A DNA stretch of 64,000 nucleotides, from positions 800 through 64,799 of the forward strand of contig JAHLWZ010000590.1 in assembly GCA_020536535.1 (NCBI GenBank). Direction: 5' to 3'. Position numbers and translations under genes: made by a program. Under the pieces are notes generated by a model. The model ran no database searches, was not told where the DNA came from, and saw only the letters and a list, made by a program, of their open reading frames with translations. Below are positions 60,199 to 64,000 of the stretch, piece after piece; position 1 is the stretch's first letter, and each line of letters begins with the position of its first letter. Source of the stretch: Pelomyxa schiedti. Lineage: Eukaryota > Evosea > Pelobiontida > Pelomyxidae.

Positions 60199-61032
60199 TT
60201 AATTTCTGCATGTATTGTAGCTCCCACAGTGTTGACACTTGAGGCCAAGTACATGAAAAGGGCATGAGCTGACAGTGTGACACTGTTTACACAGGATTGA
60301 TATTGTGAGGTTCCGGTATTCTTCTGGCATGGGTGTTTCCGCAATCTCCTGATCAAGGGCTTCGGTTGCATCTCGTGTATCAACGCATTCACGGCCACAC
60401 GTTGGGCAGCAGGAGAGTCCTTTTTTCAGCATTTTCTTTAAGCATGCACAATGAAGACTTTTTTCTTAAGTTAGTAGGCAGTTTCAGGTGTTTTCGTTTT
60501 ATTACCTGTGTCCGCATGCCAATGTACTGCATGGACTCGTAGATGTAAACATTAACTCGAAGCATATAGGGCAAGCACTATGTAATAAATTTTCAGTGCA
60601 CTTATGTTCACCCCTTGGTAGACATGTATTGCACTTGCTGCAGTGCTGGTAATCCGTTGGAGACAAACCCTTTCCTGCCACTCTACATAAGCCACATGCG
60701 GTGCAGTGCCAAATCTTCTTTTCGGGGGTGTCATCATAAAATATACACACAGGGCACCAGTAACACGCAAAATCATTGGAACAAGATTGACATGTGCGAG
60801 TTGGAGGCTGTTCCTAACAGATATATGTTGTGAATAACGGACAAAGCCAATCGGTTTTTGGCGCGAGTATCTTACCGTTCTGCATAACAAACATCTAACA
60901 CGCTTTACTGCACGTCTGTCCATTTCCTCCACACCGCACGATCTACCTTAATAGAGGAATTAAATGGTTATGGAAAAGAAAAGGGTAACGTCATAAAAGC
61001 ACCATTTTTGTAATACCTGCTCTGGTCATCAT
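60199..61032 (-). CDS. RCHY1: RCHY1/Pirh2-like CHY-RING ubiquitin ligase with shortened CHY domain
   Basis: The start exon (MMTRAG) joins to RSCGVEEMDRRAVKRVRCLL, then CRTEQPPTRTCQSC, FACYWCPVCIFYDDTPEKK and WHCTACGLCRVAGKG: the second half of a CHY zinc domain and the CTCHY domain. HKCTENLLHSACPICFEL begins the RING, completed after an intron by TLACGHR and CCPTCGREC. The C-terminal zinc ribbon ends LCKQCHTVSSCPFHVLGLKC and CQHCGSYNTCRN, matching RCHY1 with PMPEEYRNLTISIL before it. The family is a RING E3 ligase. The first CHY half with its Cys/His ligands is not present upstream, so this is a truncated form or a 5' exon was missed. Confidence 0.85.
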
Positions 61033-61056
61033 AGTTCCATCTGCGACTCCTTCGTT

Positions 61057-64000
61057 ATGGCAAAACCTTTAACAAACGTAACCGCGCGGAACCGCTACAC
61101 AAAAAGGTACAAAACCCTTATGAGAGAAAACCTCGCCAACAACAAAGAAAAAGGGGGGGGGAACCAAAAAAAAAAAAAAACCTGCAAGAGACCCAATTTC
61201 CACAACACGGCGCCAACAATTCGCAATTTCTTCGGTAGTGTCGACATCCCCTTGGCTCCGCGGCACTCATCGCTCACCACGGATTATGAGTTGATTATCT
61301 GATCCTCAGGACCCGATCACGCCGGCGAGACAGGTCTCTGATCATCCCCCGAGTTCCGAACTACTGATTTCATTTCCCTTAGCGCCCAAAGAACCTTGTG
61401 ATATCTACAGCTGGAGCTCCGAACCTCGCCGGAAGGTGAGGATCTTCCGGACTGGTACGAAGGGAGTTCTTGCTTATTTCGTCCACGAGACCCATACCAG
61501 GAAGGCACAACCACACTCCGACAGTCAAAATCAGGTGATTATGCTTCGCCGATTGAACATATCTCGCTGTGCTGTGAGTTTGAAACATTCGCGAAACCAG
61601 CCTTTATAAGCTCCTCGAAAACCTGCAAACCAACCAAACAAACTTTGCAATAAACAGCTATGAAAGCACTACTAGGGTCACACAACAAGATATCCGACTC
61701 GAGCGTCAGCCTCGGCATGAGCCCGAGTGCGAGCAGTATACACTTGGTAGGAATTGGGACGCCAATTGACTATGCTCGTGTAATGAATAAAAGGTTGGTT
61801 CCGTAGTCTTCGTTGGGTCAGTTTGTTCTAATTTAGCGCCAGTAAAACTGCAGGAGTATGCTCCTTGATGGTTGTCGTGCCAGTAGTCGCAGTAAGTGTA
61901 GTGACATTAATTGTATTAAGTACTTTGGCTCCTATGACGGCATTATGGGTCAAATCCCTTGATTCGCTGTCTGGAACATGTACCACAAGCATTTACAAGG
62001 TTTCTGTGGAATTTTTTCTTCCGGTGGTAGTAGAACTAATCGCAGCGACAGGAGATTGACGTGTACAGAACGCTTCTTGTTGAGAAGAGTGTAACAGCAT
62101 TGGCCAACAAGATGAACGTACCTCCAATCGTAGCCGCATCGGCCAAGATTGCCATACCAGAGTCTGTATATCTGAATCCGCTCCCTCTAGGAGTTGATCC
62201 GACTGGTTCAATGATGATTATCAGAGGCTTGGCCAGCCAATACCCCACTATAAACAACATGGTGTGCTTTCGCCGAAAACCTTTAAATTGTCAAGTTAGC
62301 TAACTTCTTTGAAGTGCGCAGGTTGGGTCAACGCACAAGGGGCTCACCTGTACACTGACAGTCAGACTTATTGGGGCTGGTATGATAGCAATATTAACGC
62401 CACCCCAACGTTCTGCTACATTGATGACGGAATCCCCACCTTTTGCAGACGCAAACCAAACGCCCTCACAAATTACAATCTCACCATCAGAGCTTGGTGG
62501 TGAGTACACCTTAGTTTCTAACAATTCCTAACACCCACAAGGCAAATGGGGCTCACAGCGTGGGAGGGAGCCTGGACTTCTGTCTATTCATCGTCAAACC
62601 CCCTCGATGGAAGAGTGATTGCATACACTCTGAGGGCGAGCGCCACGCAAATTGCAGTAATTCAGGTGGCCTACAGCATCAAATTCCTGGAGACATTTTT
62701 TACCTCTCTCAACTTGACTGAGCATGGAGTGGCTTTCTTGGTCGAAACAGGGACTTTGAAGTTAATTGCAGGATCTGTTGGTGTGCAGATTTTGACACCC
62801 ACTAATGGAGATATCTATGCCCCGAATTCGCCCGACCTTTTTGTTGCTGCAGCTACTCAACAGGTTCGGTTCTCAAACTTTGTGTTTAAAACGTGTACCT
62901 AAACTTCGGATAAAAAACAAAAACTCAGTGGGTTAATGACACTGGTGGAACGCCTGCTGAAAGGCATATGGAAGTAGTGTTGAATGGGACTCACTCTTTT
63001 ATCGATGTCGCTCCAATTCGGGCAAATGGGGGGCTTGTTCTGTGGCTATTTTTGATCACACCTGAAGAGGTTTCTTACTTGCATACAGTCCATACGAAGT
63101 GACAAAAAACCAGGATTTCTTGCAAGATATTGACGACGAGCAAGACAAGGCTGTTGATCACGCTTACTTCCTTCTGTGGGTGCTGTTAGGTGTAGAATTG
63201 GCTATAGGAGTTGCTGCAGTTGGCATCAGTGTCTCACTATCTCTATTCTTGGCTCGATCCCTCTCCGCTGTTTCACAGAAGCTCCAAAAAGTTTCTCGAG
63301 GGCAGTTATCCAGGTTTGCGCCCCTGTTCCTTTTTTTTTATTTTACTAATAACTTAAAAAGAAGGGAAAGCAGCACTGAGCTACGAAGAAGCATGTTGAG
63401 GGAAATTGACACGGTCTGTACTTTCACGACTTTCATATTTCCTGATTTCTTGTTTCCAGTTAAACTCTGAAGTTACTATCATGCAATCGGCTCTTGATTC
63501 ATTCAGCCAGTATGTTCCTACCCAAGTTGTGAGGTACCTGTGCAAGAATCGAATGAAACCAGTTGTTGGAGTGACTCAGATGCACTGCACTGTGATGTTT
63601 CTTGACGTTGTTGACTTTGTATGTAAACGGGAAAGTGACCGGAATTACTCATCTTCAAAAAGACTCAGAAAATGGAACAATACGGTGCACAAGTGATTAT
63701 TCAAGTTCTTTCCACTATGTTTGAATCCTTTTCCTCGATTGTAACGAAGAATCGTGGCTGTATTGATAAGGTAAAATGCATTTAAACTCCGGACTTCCTT
63801 TTGGGATCTAACTTATGCCTTTCCTATTTAGTACATTGGAGATGCCATCATGGTACCTAACCTCAAAAAATCCTTCCTAAAATTTACCCCGATTCAGGCA
63901 CTGTGGGGATGTCCAATGGTCGATCCTACATCTGAACTGAACGCATGCAGAGCAGTCGCTGAGATTATGGCTGATGTGGATAGACTGAATTGTGTTTTCA
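61057..64000 (+). CDS. membrane-bound class III nucleotide cyclase (3' truncated by window)
   Basis: From ATG 61057, small exons join in frame to a cytosolic N-terminus. A GTGAGT intron (about 61571-61656) links it to the stretch with MKALLGSHNKISD and a first membrane helix (SLMVVVPVVAVSVVTLIVLS). A large extracellular region follows, with YLNPLPLGVDPTGSMMIIRG, AQGAHLYTDSQTYWGWYDSN, GLTAWEGAWTSVYSSSNPLD and SPDLFVAAATQ, resembling Cache-type sensors. The second helix (FLLWVLLGVELAIGVAAVGI) is followed by a HAMP-like linker (KLQKVSRGQLSR). The cyclase core has QMHCTVMFLDVVDF (first metal Asp) and CIDKYIGDAIMALWGCP (second metal Asp). A receptor adenylate or guanylate cyclase; substrate-specifying residues lie beyond the window. 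The partner strand gene (RCHY1-like) starts 24 bp away. Confidence 0.85.

Overview
The window is nuclear DNA of an intron-rich, gene-dense microbial eukaryote. About 33 protein genes can be modelled in 64 kb on both strands, with intergenic gaps of a few tens to a few hundred bases. Introns are short (mostly 40-60 nt, GT-AG, with several convincing GC-AG cases). Many proteins carry Gln/Ser/Pro-rich low-complexity N-terminal extensions encoded in GC-rich patches. The gene set includes B9D1 (ciliary transition zone), SDHC (mitochondrial complex II), PTEN, NPRL2, an INO80 subunit, TLDc, Hint and F-box proteins, and a membrane nucleotide cyclase. This suggests a free-living protist with a cilium-bearing stage. 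An amoeboid flagellate such as an amoebozoan fits, but the sequence does not prove the clade. All exon structures were inferred by reading splice signals and protein motifs by eye.

Layout. 1-2.4 kb: poorly resolved, with a triplicated 14-bp palindrome. 2.4-10.8 kb: a small zinc-binding protein, an NFRKB-like INO80 subunit (-), a RING protein and a secreted beta-hexosaminidase. 10.8-12.5 kb: non-coding stretch with a candidate circularly permuted tRNA gene. 12.5-19.7 kb: a tandem-repeat protein with one exon per repeat, NPRL2 (-), a RING/B-box/filamin/TLDc protein and TXNL4B (-). 20-24.7 kb: two divergent unknown membrane proteins and PTEN (-). 25-33.3 kb: a large Crinkler-like kinase gene, a Hint-domain protein (-), and a Rho-like GTPase-Kelch-F-box fusion (-). 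33.5-42 kb: a coiled-coil protein, a WD40 protein (-), SDHC (-) and a short SOD-motif protein. 42-51.4 kb: an SPFH protein, an EF-hand protein (-), an F-box protein (-), a sirtuin-YEATS fusion (-), B9D1 and a metallo-beta-lactamase-fold protein (-). 51.8-64 kb: a homeobox gene with a 112-T intron tract, a membrane dual-specificity phosphatase (-), a PH-like/actin-related fusion, an ADP-ribosyltransferase-Sel1 fusion (-), an RCHY1-like ubiquitin ligase (-) and the 5' part of a membrane nucleotide cyclase.

There is no operon-like logic, but some themes recur: ubiquitin ligase modules (RING, F-box, RCHY1, Kelch-F-box), acyl-lysine and chromatin biology (NFRKB, SIR2-YEATS) and phosphoinositide/nutrient signalling (PTEN, NPRL2). 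The most unusual items are the candidate permuted tRNA, the Rho-Kelch-F-box fusion, the SIR2-YEATS fusion, the PH-like/actin fusion and the ART-Sel1 fusion.
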